A program made the position numbers and the translations under genes. A stretch of 64,000 nt of DNA, taken from Clostridia bacterium (lineage in GTDB: Bacteria; Bacillota; Clostridia; UBA1381; UBA9506). Positions within the stretch are counted from its first letter, which is position 1; every line of letters begins with the position of its first letter. The DNA lies in assembly GCA_017416855.1 (NCBI GenBank), contig JAFQAZ010000001.1, positions 62,001 through 126,000 on the forward strand, given 5' to 3'. The notes under the pieces were generated by a model. That model was not told the origin of the DNA and searched no databases. It saw only the letters and a list, made by a program, of their open reading frames with translations. This document shows, piece by piece, positions 18,074 through 26,440 of this stretch.

Positions 18074-18437
18074 GAAAATTATTTCAATGTTATTATTGCT
18101 TATATTCTGTATCGCCTTTTCCGGATGCGGAGGAGACCAATCCTCTGAGCCCAGCGCCACACTGGCACCGGGCATTCAACATCCTGAAGGGGAAATTGAA
18201 TCCCGGAATCCACCCATTGTAACCGGCCGTGTGATTCGGGTGGATGACGAAAAAATTGTGTTAAGCGTTCAGAATGTGGAATGGGAGCTTTTGTTAAATG
18301 ACCATACCAAATGGGAAAAACAACGATTTGCTGAACTGGAAATGCCCGTTTTAAAAGGCAGCTTTATGAGAATCTACTACGAAGAAATAGAAGGAAACCG
18401 AACAGCCACCAAGCTGGAACATGTGAAAGCAAATTAA
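18066..18437 (+). CDS. Small lipoprotein, unknown function
   Basis: The 123-residue product has a lipoprotein signal peptide with lipobox FSGC (C21). The mature part has a Ser/Pro-rich linker and then a compact, probably beta-rich domain (VTGRVIRVDDEKIVLSVQNVEWELLLNDHTKWEK) resembling an OB-like fold. Start is GTG 18066, overlapping the membrane protein gene by 8 bases. No family is recognised with certainty. Confidence 0.7.
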   Translation: MGKKIISMLLLLIFCIAFSGCGGDQSSEPSATLAPGIQHPEGEIESRNPPIVTGRVIRVDDEKIVLSVQNVEWELLLNDHTKWEKQRFAELEMPVLKGSFMRIYYEEIEGNRTATKLEHVKAN

Positions 18438-18462
18438 TCTGTGTTGCAAAGGAGTGAGCTCT

Positions 18463-19992
18463 GTGAAATTGGTAACAGCCTCACAAATGACGGAACTGGA
18501 GCGAAAAGCAATTGATAAATATGACATCAGCAGTCTGCTTTTAATGGAAAATGCGGCCAGAGGCTTTTGCGACTATTTGGAGCAAGAAACAGGCAGCGTG
18601 AAAGGGAAAAAGATTGCCGTATTTTGCGGAAGTGGCAACAATGGTGGAGACGGATTTGCCATTGCGCGGCATTTATGTAACCGTGGCGGACAGGTAACCG
18701 TGGTGAAGTGCTTTTGCGAAGACAAGCTGAAGCCGGATGCCAAAACTAATTTTGAAACAGTTAAAAAAATGGGATTGCCAATGGTTTCGCATACTGAAAT
18801 CGTTGGCAATCGCTTTACCATAGTGGTGGATGCCCTTTTTGGCACAGGTTTTCATGGCATGCCGGAGGGAGACTATGCCGATATGATTGAAGCCATTAAT
18901 CAAACAGGTGCTTTTGTGGCGTCGGTGGATATTCCCAGTGGTGCCGGCAGTAGTGACGGACGGGTTGAGGGTGCTTGTGTTCGCGCTGATATGACGGTGA
19001 CCTTTGGTTTGGCAAAGGTTGGTCAGTTTTTATATCCTGCCAAAGACTATGTGGGCAAGCTGTTTGTAACGGATATATCCATTCCGGTGCAGGAACTGCA
19101 GGCGTTTGATACGCCTTACGGCACGCTGGATGAAGAGCTTGCTTCGGCACTTCCGGAGCGTGCAGAAAACTCTCACAAAGGAACCTTTGGCAAAGTGCTG
19201 GCTTTTGCCGGCAGTCCCGGCATGAGTGGTGCCTGTGTGCTTACAACCTTAGCAGTGCTGAAATCCGGTGCCGGCATGGTGACGGCGGCGGTGCCCCAAA
19301 GCATTCTCCATGTGCTTTCGGAACAGTGCCGTGAAGTGATGACCATGGCTCTTCCCACAGAAGAGGAACAGCTTTCCGAGAAAGCAATCAACGCTATATT
19401 GAACAAAATGAAATCGCAGGATGTATTGTTGGCCGGTTGTGGTCTTGGTAATAGTGAGGCAACTCAAAAGGTTCTTCTTTCGGTTGTGTCACAATGTGAA
19501 AAACCCTTGGTGTTAGATGCAGACGGCATAAATTTACTGGCAGGGAATATACATATAGTAAAAGAAAGAACCGCACCTACGGTGCTGACGCCCCATCCTT
19601 TGGAATTCTCCCGCATCAGCGGTCATTCTATGGAACATATTCGTGTAAACCGTGTAGCAGTAGCAACAGAATTTGCTCAGGAATTTGGCGTTGTGCTGGT
19701 GCTGAAGGGTGCCGATACGGTGGTGGCACATCCTGACGGTCGGGTGTATATTTGTACAACGGCTAACTCAGGTCTGGCAACGGCAGGCAGCGGCGATGTG
19801 CTTTCGGGTATTATTGCCTCCTTGCTGGCGCAGGGAGCACCGGCAGGGGATGCGGCCAATGTGGGTGTTTATCTTCACAGCAATGCCGGCCTTCTGGCAC
19901 GGGAAAAGCTGGGGGCGCGGAGTATGCTGGCCGGCGATGTGCTGCTGGCATTGCCGGAAGCCATTATAGCATTGGAAAATCGAACGAACTGA
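18463..19992 (+). CDS. nnr: Bifunctional NAD(P)HX epimerase / ADP-dependent dehydratase
   Basis: This 509-residue fusion repairs hydrated NADH and NADPH. The N-terminal YjeF_N domain (about 1-210) carries the epimerase motif GSGNNGGDGFAIARHL. The C-terminal ribokinase-like domain (about 225-505) carries AGSPGMSGA and the catalytic AGSGDVLSGIIASLLAQG loop of the ADP-dependent dehydratase. GTG 18463 sits 8 bases after AAAGGAG; the upstream GTG at 18454 lies inside that site. The gene lies between two lipoprotein genes upstream of alr, a frequent Firmicute neighbourhood. Confidence 0.95.
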   Translation: MKLVTASQMTELERKAIDKYDISSLLLMENAARGFCDYLEQETGSVKGKKIAVFCGSGNNGGDGFAIARHLCNRGGQVTVVKCFCEDKLKPDAKTNFETVKKMGLPMVSHTEIVGNRFTIVVDALFGTGFHGMPEGDYADMIEAINQTGAFVASVDIPSGAGSSDGRVEGACVRADMTVTFGLAKVGQFLYPAKDYVGKLFVTDISIPVQELQAFDTPYGTLDEELASALPERAENSHKGTFGKVLAFAGSPGMSGACVLTTLAVLKSGAGMVTAAVPQSILHVLSEQCREVMTMALPTEEEQLSEKAINAILNKMKSQDVLLAGCGLGNSEATQKVLLSVVSQCEKPLVLDADGINLLAGNIHIVKERTAPTVLTPHPLEFSRISGHSMEHIRVNRVAVATEFAQEFGVVLVLKGADTVVAHPDGRVYICTTANSGLATAGSGDVLSGIIASLLAQGAPAGDAANVGVYLHSNAGLLAREKLGARSMLAGDVLLALPEAIIALENRTN

Positions 19993-20005
19993 AAGGGTGA
20001 ACTGT

Positions 20006-20641
20006 TTGTGTAAGAAAAGGGCCATTATTTTTCTTTGTTTTCTTACACTAATGATAACAACCGGCTGTGTGCCGATGATGAAATTAAGTAATCAGGAAGC
20101 GGATATCTATCAGAAAATCCACCGCAAATTCAGCCAAATGACAGCATATACAGCCACGGTGAAGTTGACGGTGAAAAACAACCGGACTGAGCAGGTTTAT
20201 GAGATGCATCAAGCGGTCAAAACTCCTGAGTATGCAAGAACTGAACTGACGGCACCGGAAGAATTATCCGGTGTGGTTACAGTATATGCAGGCAATGAGC
20301 TTCTGGTCCGTCGGGCTGATGGCGAAGAGCCCCTTCGTTTGGAAGCAAAAGAGGGATATAGCGACTTTTTTATCCACGATTTTTTTGCCCGATATTATCA
20401 ATCAGAGGATACAGCCTTGATTGTCAGCGCAGGCACGGGGGAAAGCGAAACTATGTTGTTGGAAACGGTTGCCAATCCGGAGAGCTCCAGCCGATATAAA
20501 ATAACCATGCTGTTAGATACAAAAAAGCTAGAACCGAAAACCATTACGGTATATGATATAGGTGGCAATGTACGGATGATAGCGGAATTTTCAGAGTTTT
20601 GTTATAATCCGGCATTACATGATGGAATGTTTACTACATAA
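20006..20641 (+). CDS. GerS-like lipoprotein (LolA-type fold)
   Basis: The product (about 211 residues) has a lipobox TTGC (C21) and then a domain of the outer-membrane lipoprotein-sorting (LolA/LppX-like) type: KFSQMTAYTATVKLTVKNNR, PEYARTELTAPEEL and a long beta-rich body. In Clostridioides difficile the germination lipoprotein GerS is encoded directly upstream of an alanine racemase gene, and alr follows here after 12 bases. GerS affects spore-cortex modification and germination. The match is by fold, lipobox and context. TTG 20006 is favoured because GTG 19997 overlaps the GAAAGGG site. Confidence 0.7.
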   Translation: MCKKRAIIFLCFLTLMITTGCVPMMKLSNQEADIYQKIHRKFSQMTAYTATVKLTVKNNRTEQVYEMHQAVKTPEYARTELTAPEELSGVVTVYAGNELLVRRADGEEPLRLEAKEGYSDFFIHDFFARYYQSEDTALIVSAGTGESETMLLETVANPESSSRYKITMLLDTKKLEPKTITVYDIGGNVRMIAEFSEFCYNPALHDGMFTT

Positions 20642-20653
20642 AGAGAAAGGGCA

Positions 20654-21793
20654 ATGGCTATGCAAAGCGAAACAAACGCAAAAGCGCGCCTCTGGGCCGA
20701 GGTGGATTTACAGGCGTTGCAGTTTAATTTTCAACAGATTAAAAGCTTAGTGCAGAAAGGCACCCGAGTGATGGCGGTGGTGAAAGCCGATGCTTACGGT
20801 CACGGTGCGGTGCCTTGCGCCAAAGCACTCTTAGAGACCGGTGCAGATTATCTGGCAGTTGCTACAACGGAAGAAGCGGTGGAACTTCGTCAGGCACATA
20901 TTTCGGCACCGATTCTTATATTGGGTTATACAGCCCCCGAACACGCGGCAACCCTGATTGAACATCAGATAACGGCCACGGTGTATTCTGTTGCAATGGC
21001 AGAAAAAATCTCTGCAGTTGCTGATGAAATGAACAAAAAGGCAAAAGTGCATTTAAAGCTGAACACCGGTATGGAAAGAATAGGCTTTGAACCGGAGCAG
21101 ACAGAGGAAATGCTTGCGGTTTGTCGGCTATCCGGTCTGGAAGTGGAGGGTATTTTTACCCATCTTGCTTGTGCAGACTGTGCTGATTCTTCCTCTGTGC
21201 ATACGCAGTATGAACGGTTTAACGGAGCGGTGGAAGCTTTGAAACAAGAGGGTATAACGATTCCTCTTCGTCATATTGCAAATAGTGCGGGTATTTTTGA
21301 TTTTGCTGACTATCATCTGGATATGGTCAGAGCCGGCATTGTATTATACGGTTATTATCCTTCGGATTATATTCACACAGAGCGAGCGCTTCTTAAGCCT
21401 GTGCTTTCATTGAAAAGCCGTGTTATTCATCTGCATACCGCAGAAGAAGGTCGGGGCATCAGCTACGGTTGGACATATACAGCCGGTAGTTCTATGCAGG
21501 TGGCAACGGTTCCTGTTGGTTACGCAGATGGGTATAGTCGGTTTTTATCGAATAAAGCAGAAATGATTGTAAACGGCCAAAAAGTTCCTGTTATCGGAAG
21601 AATTTGTATGGATCAATGTATGATTGATGTAACTTCTGTTCATACTATTACTGTCGGCGACATAGTAACAGTAATCGGTAAAGAAGGTGAGGCGTCCGTT
21701 ACGGCAGATGATCTGGCGGAAAAAGCAGAAACCATTTCCTATGAGGTGCTGTGTGATATAAGCAAACGGGTTCCGCGTTTATATATAAAGTAA
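20654..21793 (+). CDS. alr: Alanine racemase
   Basis: Alr is a PLP enzyme that makes D-alanine for peptidoglycan. The 379-residue protein carries the PLP-lysine motif AVVKADAYGHG (K44), the HIANSAG segment, the catalytic-tyrosine region around GISYGWTYTAG, and the C-terminal IGRICMDQCMIDVT motif. GAAAGGG precedes the ATG. The GerS-like gene upstream suggests a link to spore-cortex or cell-wall chemistry. Confidence 0.96.
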   Translation: MAMQSETNAKARLWAEVDLQALQFNFQQIKSLVQKGTRVMAVVKADAYGHGAVPCAKALLETGADYLAVATTEEAVELRQAHISAPILILGYTAPEHAATLIEHQITATVYSVAMAEKISAVADEMNKKAKVHLKLNTGMERIGFEPEQTEEMLAVCRLSGLEVEGIFTHLACADCADSSSVHTQYERFNGAVEALKQEGITIPLRHIANSAGIFDFADYHLDMVRAGIVLYGYYPSDYIHTERALLKPVLSLKSRVIHLHTAEEGRGISYGWTYTAGSSMQVATVPVGYADGYSRFLSNKAEMIVNGQKVPVIGRICMDQCMIDVTSVHTITVGDIVTVIGKEGEASVTADDLAEKAETISYEVLCDISKRVPRLYIK

Positions 21794-21850
21794 TGCGGCA
21801 GAGGATGTACTTAACGGGGCAGGGACAGGACAATTGGAAAATTTTTAGCC

Positions 21851-21879
21851 TTGACGCAGGATATAAAACTTTATATAAT
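21851..21879 (+). promoter_or_regulatory. Sigma-A-type promoter for the mazEF pair
   Basis: TTGACG at 21851-21856 and TATAAT at 21874-21879 are separated by exactly 17 bases. It lies 60 bases before the antitoxin start. Confidence 0.85.
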
Positions 21880-21938
21880 TAAATGTGTGATACTTTCTGA
21901 TGTTGCACAGTATTTTATGACGAATGGGGGCAGATATT

Positions 21939-22226
21939 TTGTCGCAGCTAAAAAAAGTGCTGATAACCATTCCGGAGCCGCTTTTAGAGGAGGTAGACCA
22001 GGTTTGCAGTTGTGAAAAGTCCAATCGCAGCGAATTTGTGCGGGAGGCAATGCGCTGCTACCTGGCGGAGAAAAGAAAGCATTCATTAAAAGAACAGCTA
22101 AAACGCGGTTATCAGGAAATGGCGGGCATTAATCTGGACATCGCCGACATGTATTTTGGCCTGGAAGAAGAGCAATTCTCCGGGTATGAGGAAAAATTGG
22201 CGGAGAGTGAATCGTGTGGTAGTTAA
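21939..22226 (+). CDS. mazE: Ribbon-helix-helix antitoxin, MazE/EndoAI type
   Basis: The product (about 95 residues) has an N-terminal RHH DNA-binding domain ([41 protein letters not shown]) and a C-terminal tail ([20 protein letters not shown]) like the part of B. subtilis EndoAI that blocks the toxin. TTG 21939 follows GGGGG at about 9 bases; the ATG at 21924 overlaps that site. It overlaps the toxin gene by 11 bases. RHH antitoxins usually repress their own promoter. Confidence 0.88.
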   Translation: MSQLKKVLITIPEPLLEEVDQVCSCEKSNRSEFVREAMRCYLAEKRKHSLKEQLKRGYQEMAGINLDIADMYFGLEEEQFSGYEEKLAESESCGS

Positions 22227-22566
22227 AAGAGGAGATATATTTTATGCGGACTTAAGTCCCGTGGTTGGCTCGGAGCAGGGAGGCATTCGTCCGGTGCTGG
22301 TGGTGCAGAACGATATTGGTAACAAATTCAGCCCCACCGTAATTATTGCGGCGATTACCTCGCAAATCAACAAGGCAAAGCTTCCGACCCATATAGAAAT
22401 TCTGGCAGATGATTACGGCCTTTCCAAGGATTCTGTCATCCTGCTGGAACAAATCCGTACGGTGGATAAAAAGCGCCTTAGAGAACGCATCGGCCGGCTG
22501 GATGAAGAACTGTTAGAAAAGGTTAATGAGGCGTTAACCATTAGCGTTGGATTGATTGATTTGTAA
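22216..22566 (+). CDS. mazF: mRNA interferase toxin, MazF/EndoA family
   Basis: This 116-residue protein matches the length and sequence of EndoA (NdoA), which cuts RNA at specific short sites. The family hallmarks [40 protein letters not shown] and [16 protein letters not shown] are intact, including the arginine and threonine regions of the active site. GTG 22216 fits the homologue start and has GGAG about 9 bases upstream. Confidence 0.95.
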   Translation: MVVKRGDIFYADLSPVVGSEQGGIRPVLVVQNDIGNKFSPTVIIAAITSQINKAKLPTHIEILADDYGLSKDSVILLEQIRTVDKKRLRERIGRLDEELLEKVNEALTISVGLIDL

Positions 22567-22594
22567 ACAAAGTGGAATAGATGAATTGGTTGGC

Positions 22595-22638
22595 AGACAG
22601 CAGCAAAATGTGTATATTTTGCTGCTGTCTCTTTTTAT
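22595..22638 (+). terminator. Intrinsic terminator after mazF
   Basis: A perfect 15-bp stem (AGACAGCAGCAAAAT at 22595-22609 with its complement at 22616-22630) is followed by CTTTTTATTT. It separates the toxin-antitoxin unit from the polysaccharide locus. Confidence 0.93.
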
Positions 22639-22690
22639 TTATGGCTAAGTAGAATGTGAACAAAAAGCTTTTCTTTAATTTATTAGTTTT

Positions 22691-22721
22691 TGACAAAAAT
22701 GAATAATAAAATGTCAAAAAT
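22691..22721 (+). promoter_or_regulatory. Two direct repeats TGWCAAAAAT, possible YesN-type operator
   Basis: TGACAAAAAT (22691-22700) and TGTCAAAAAT (22712-22721) are spaced 21 bases start to start, i.e. two helical turns, ending 6 bases before the -35 box at 22728. This is the geometry of AraC-family activator half-sites. The same bases can be read as an inverted repeat (TTTTTGACA with TGTCAAAAA). The regulator at 45889 is the natural candidate; binding is inferred. Confidence 0.55.
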
Positions 22722-22727
22722 CTTCAA

Positions 22728-22756
22728 TTGTATAAAAATTGTGCCCATGATACAAT
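22728..22756 (+). promoter_or_regulatory. Promoter of the polysaccharide uptake operon
   Basis: TTGTAT at 22728-22733 and TACAAT at 22751-22756 have a 17-base spacer. The imperfect -35 fits an activator-dependent promoter. It lies 66 bases before the first permease gene. Confidence 0.65.
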
Positions 22757-22779
22757 TATTATAGAATTATAGTATATTT

Positions 22780-22793
22780 GGGGAATTGTCCCC
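22780..22793 (+). promoter_or_regulatory. Short palindrome in the leader of the uptake operon
   Basis: GGGGA and TCCCC flank ATTG, giving a 5-bp inverted repeat between the promoter and the first start codon. It may be an operator or a small leader hairpin. Low information content. Confidence 0.3.
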
Positions 22794-22821
22794 TTGAACT
22801 GGTAGAAAGGATGTATTAAGG

Positions 22822-23781
22822 ATGTCAACCAACGAATTAAAAACAGTGAAGAAGCCGATGACATTGCGGTTTTCAAAACAAAAAAAGAGACTGATAGATA
22901 ATGCTCAGCTACTCACCTTGGCAATGCCTGCTATGATTTTTCTTTTTATTTTCTGTTACATACCTATGTTTGGTATCATCATAGCATTTAAAGATTTTAA
23001 ACCAATATTGGGTGTTTTCGATAGTCCGTGGAATGGCTTTAAAAATTTTGAGTTTTTCTTTATGTCTCAGGACTTTTTCCGTATCGTGCGGAATACCGTT
23101 GGTTATGCTTTGATTTTCATTGCTCTTAAAATTGTGTTGGGTGTTGCCATTGCATTAATGCTCAACGAGGTAAGAAGCAGAAAAGCTTTGAAATATTATC
23201 AAACTACGATGATTTTACCTCACTTCCTTTCTTGGGTTGTTGTGGGTTATGTTTCATACATTCTGCTGAAACCCTCCTCTGGTATGCTGAATCAAATGAT
23301 TCGCTTCTTTGGCGGTGAAGGTATTGACTGGTATTCTGAGCCAAATGTATGGCCTGTTATTTTGCCTATTGTAAACTCCTGGAAGCATATTGGTATGGAC
23401 TCTATTATGTTCTATGCAGCTTTGATGGGGTTAGATGCTGAAGTGTATGAAGCTGCTACTATTGATGGTGCCACCAAATGGCAACAAACAATGAAGATTT
23501 CCATTCCTCTTCTGGCACCCATTATTTGTATCATTGGTATTTTGGCGATGGGTAGCGTGTTCAGAGGGGACTTCGGTTTGTTCTATCAGATTCCAAGAAA
23601 CGTCGGCGCGCTGTATCCGACAACAGATGTTATTGATACCTATGTAATGCGTGGCGTTATGGATGGCAGCATAGGCCCGACTGCTGCGGTTGGTTTGGTG
23701 CAGTCTGTGGTTGGATTAATTATGGTTGTGGGAACCAATTTGGTGGTTAAGAAGTTGGATCCTGATAGTTCGTTGTTCTAG
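22822..23781 (+). CDS. lplB: ABC sugar transporter permease, LplB type
   Basis: This 319-residue inner-membrane protein belongs to the MalF-like LplB/YtcP class used for complex oligosaccharides. About six helices are visible, and the cytoplasmic EAA loop (YEAATIDGATKWQQTMKISIPLLAP) contacts the ATPase. It pairs with the next permease and with the binding protein at 29891. It is the first gene behind the promoter at 22728. No ATPase gene is present in the locus, so a shared MsmX-type ATPase is expected elsewhere. Confidence 0.93.
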   Translation: MSTNELKTVKKPMTLRFSKQKKRLIDNAQLLTLAMPAMIFLFIFCYIPMFGIIIAFKDFKPILGVFDSPWNGFKNFEFFFMSQDFFRIVRNTVGYALIFIALKIVLGVAIALMLNEVRSRKALKYYQTTMILPHFLSWVVVGYVSYILLKPSSGMLNQMIRFFGGEGIDWYSEPNVWPVILPIVNSWKHIGMDSIMFYAALMGLDAEVYEAATIDGATKWQQTMKISIPLLAPIICIIGILAMGSVFRGDFGLFYQIPRNVGALYPTTDVIDTYVMRGVMDGSIGPTAAVGLVQSVVGLIMVVGTNLVVKKLDPDSSLF

Positions 23782-23794
23782 GGGAGGCATTAAA

Positions 23795-24691
23795 ATGAAG
23801 AAACGGTTTTCTTGGGGAAAAGTTTTAATTCACGTATTTTTTATATTATTTTCGTTAACGTTCATTTTGCCGATCTTGTCAGTACTTTCGGTTTCACTGA
23901 CGGATGAATCGGTGATTACACAAGCAGGCTACAGTTTAATTCCGAAAAAGTTCAGCACTTTAGCGTATTCCTATATTTTCAGCAATCCGAAGAAGATTAT
24001 TGATGGTTATGCAGTTACAATTTTTATTGCAAGCGTGGGAACGGTGTTGAGTTTACTTGTTACAACTTCTGTTGCTTATGCACTATCCAGAAAAAACTTT
24101 GCATACAGAAAATTTGTTACCTATTATATTTTCTTTACCATGCTGTTTTCCGGAGGTCTGGTCCCTTCTTATATTTTGATTACACAGTACCTTCACTTAA
24201 CCAATAACATTTGGGTGTATATTCTTCCCGGCACAATAAGTGCCTGGAATGTTATCGTGGTGAGAACCTTTATGCAGGGCATTCCCGATGCGTTGGTGGA
24301 ATCGGCGAAGATTGACGGAGCCAGTGAATATCGTATTTATTTGCAGATTATTATTCCGCTGTCCAAACCGGTATTGGCCACCATCGGTCTTTTAACTATG
24401 TTGGCAAACTGGAATAGCTGGCAACCTTCCATGCTCTACATTAGACCCACTCATTCTCATTTATACACATTGCAATATCTGTTGCAGAGAATGTTGCTGG
24501 ATGCACAGTTTGCACAGGATATGGCAAACCTTGCACCGGGCTCCCTCGCTATGTCTGAGGCCGTTGAAGTGCCTTCAGAGGGTATGCGTTTTGCCATGTG
24601 TGTATTGGCGGCAGGACCTATGCTGGTCGTGTTCCCCTTCTTCCAGAAGTATTTCTCCAAAGGTCTTACGGTTGGTGCCGTTAAAGGATAA
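23795..24691 (+). CDS. lplC: ABC sugar transporter permease, LplC type
   Basis: This 298-residue permease is the MalG-like partner. It has an N-terminal helix (LIHVFFILFSLTFILPILSVLSVSLTD), further helices, and the EAA loop VESAKIDGASEYRIYLQIIIPLSKP. The end (PFFQKYFSKGLTVGAVKG) is the standard family C-terminus. I start at ATG 23795 after GGGGAGG, 13 bases past lplB; the longer frame overlaps lplB without a ribosome-binding site. Confidence 0.93.
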   Translation: MKKRFSWGKVLIHVFFILFSLTFILPILSVLSVSLTDESVITQAGYSLIPKKFSTLAYSYIFSNPKKIIDGYAVTIFIASVGTVLSLLVTTSVAYALSRKNFAYRKFVTYYIFFTMLFSGGLVPSYILITQYLHLTNNIWVYILPGTISAWNVIVVRTFMQGIPDALVESAKIDGASEYRIYLQIIIPLSKPVLATIGLLTMLANWNSWQPSMLYIRPTHSHLYTLQYLLQRMLLDAQFAQDMANLAPGSLAMSEAVEVPSEGMRFAMCVLAAGPMLVVFPFFQKYFSKGLTVGAVKG

Positions 24692-24734
24692 ATTATTTTT
24701 ATTATATACATCATGCATTTAAAGGAGTGAGAAA

Positions 24735-26426
24735 ATGAAAAAAATAATTAGTGTTTTCATTTTAACCACAATGTTGTTTTCTACTATGATTAGCTTTGCG
24801 ACAACAAGTGGCGGCGTTAGCCACAGTGCAATTGTAGGCGAAACCAAAATAATGGTAACTGGCCAGGCGACTGAAGCAGCAAACCTTCCTATGACCTTAA
24901 AGGTGTCAGATGGTGGCACACTGGTGCATGTGGATCAGATGATTATGGATAGTGAGGGTAATTTTTCTTTTGAATTCCCGGTTTTGCCTGCTGAAGTAAA
25001 TTATACATATACCTTGCGTCATCCACGTGTGGCAAATGTGGTAAGCGGTAGTTTCTATATTTCTACTGTGGGGGATAAACAAAGCGTACTGGCAAATTTC
25101 AGAAGACTGAATGTAGGTCCAAATGTAGCGGATAGAGTCAGCGTGATGACTGCATTTTTAACCACACCGCTACATGCTCAGGTGTTAAACCTCAATCTGG
25201 ATGCATTTAATGCACTGAATAATCCGTCAGCAGTTTCTGAGGGAATGTGTGACGCCTTTAACGGTCTGACTACTTTGGATTTAATTTCAGCTAAATTTGC
25301 GGAATTAATCATTGCACAAAACAATGCTGAAAATAAAAAAGCTCAGCAGGAAGCTCTGATTCAGGATATCAACGCGGCTTCCACAGAAGATATGCTGGAT
25401 ATGATTGTAACCAATGCAGAATTTTTAGGTGCCAAAACCGAATATGGTTTTGCAAGCATTAAAGCAGCGTTTGATGATGGTGACACCGCACAGGCAGATG
25501 CCTTAAAGACTGCCTTGCAGGGCGCTGTTACACCGGAAGATTTCAATAAAGCGTTATCCGAATTTTCGGCAGTCGTTTCCTTTAATGAAGAAACCTGGGG
25601 TAAATTTGACACCCTTGAGCAATATTATGGTGAACATATCGGCAACATCTTTGCAGGCGCAAGAGATGCTCTGACCGATCTGGAAGTAAGAACATTGCAA
25701 GAAGCTATGCAGAATGAATCCTTTGCTGATTTGAATGCGGTTAAAACCTTTATCAGCACAAAAACGGCAGCGATTATCGCATCGAGACCGCCTGTAACAC
25801 AGTATCCTGTTGGTGGTTTTGGTGGTGGTCAGCAGATGGTGCAGGGGAGCTACACACCGGAGACATCCAACAAGCCGGCAACCGGCTTTACCGATTGTGA
25901 GCATGTGGGCTGGGCAAAGGAAAGCATTGAACGTTTAAAGAGTCTGGGCATTGTTAATGGCAAGAGCGCAACAAGCTTCAGCCCCGATGACAAAACAACC
26001 CGTGAAGAATTTTTGAAAATGCTTCTCTTAGCGTGTGATATCAAGCCTGATGCAAGCGGAGAAACAGGCTTTTCTGATGTGGCTGCCGGCAGTTGGTGTG
26101 CTCCTTACATTAAAAAAGCCATTGATCTTGGCATTGTAACCGGCATTTCCGAAACAGACTTTGGTGTAGGTCGTGAAATTACCCGTCAGGATATGGCGGT
26201 GCTTTGCTACAGAATGTTAACAAAGCTGAACAAGCAGCCCATAGCAGAGGGTAACGCATCCTTTGCTGATGCGTCGAGTATTGCAGGGTATGCTACAGAA
26301 GCCATCGATGCAATGCAGAGTGCAGGTGTGATTAAGGGTATGGATGACAATCGCTTTGAACCTTCATTCTCTGCTACAAGAGCACAAACGGCCGTCATCA
26401 TTGACCGTTTGATGAACTTGCAATAA
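24735..26426 (+). CDS. Secreted protein with three C-terminal SLH domains
   Basis: The 563-residue product has a signal peptide (1-23), a beta-sandwich domain (about 30-115), a helical region (about 125-350) containing an INAASTEDMLDMI-type repeat, a Gly/Gln linker, and three SLH repeats (about 385-560) beginning FTDCEHVGWAKESI, FSDVAAGSWCAPYI and FADASSIAGYATEAI. SLH domains bind pyruvylated wall polymer, so the protein is probably displayed on the S-layer. No catalytic motif is seen. It lies between the permeases and the binding protein, suggesting a part in glycan capture. The first two-thirds share a layout with the protein at 42574. Confidence 0.88.
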   Translation: MKKIISVFILTTMLFSTMISFATTSGGVSHSAIVGETKIMVTGQATEAANLPMTLKVSDGGTLVHVDQMIMDSEGNFSFEFPVLPAEVNYTYTLRHPRVANVVSGSFYISTVGDKQSVLANFRRLNVGPNVADRVSVMTAFLTTPLHAQVLNLNLDAFNALNNPSAVSEGMCDAFNGLTTLDLISAKFAELIIAQNNAENKKAQQEALIQDINAASTEDMLDMIVTNAEFLGAKTEYGFASIKAAFDDGDTAQADALKTALQGAVTPEDFNKALSEFSAVVSFNEETWGKFDTLEQYYGEHIGNIFAGARDALTDLEVRTLQEAMQNESFADLNAVKTFISTKTAAIIASRPPVTQYPVGGFGGGQQMVQGSYTPETSNKPATGFTDCEHVGWAKESIERLKSLGIVNGKSATSFSPDDKTTREEFLKMLLLACDIKPDASGETGFSDVAAGSWCAPYIKKAIDLGIVTGISETDFGVGREITRQDMAVLCYRMLTKLNKQPIAEGNASFADASSIAGYATEAIDAMQSAGVIKGMDDNRFEPSFSATRAQTAVIIDRLMNLQ

Positions 26427-26440
26427 AGGAGGGACTTAAT

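Noticed and set aside
22595-22800. Attachment site or integration boundary before the polysaccharide locus
   Set aside because: No integrase, tRNA gene or matching direct repeat at the other end was found; the region is explained by a terminator and a promoter.
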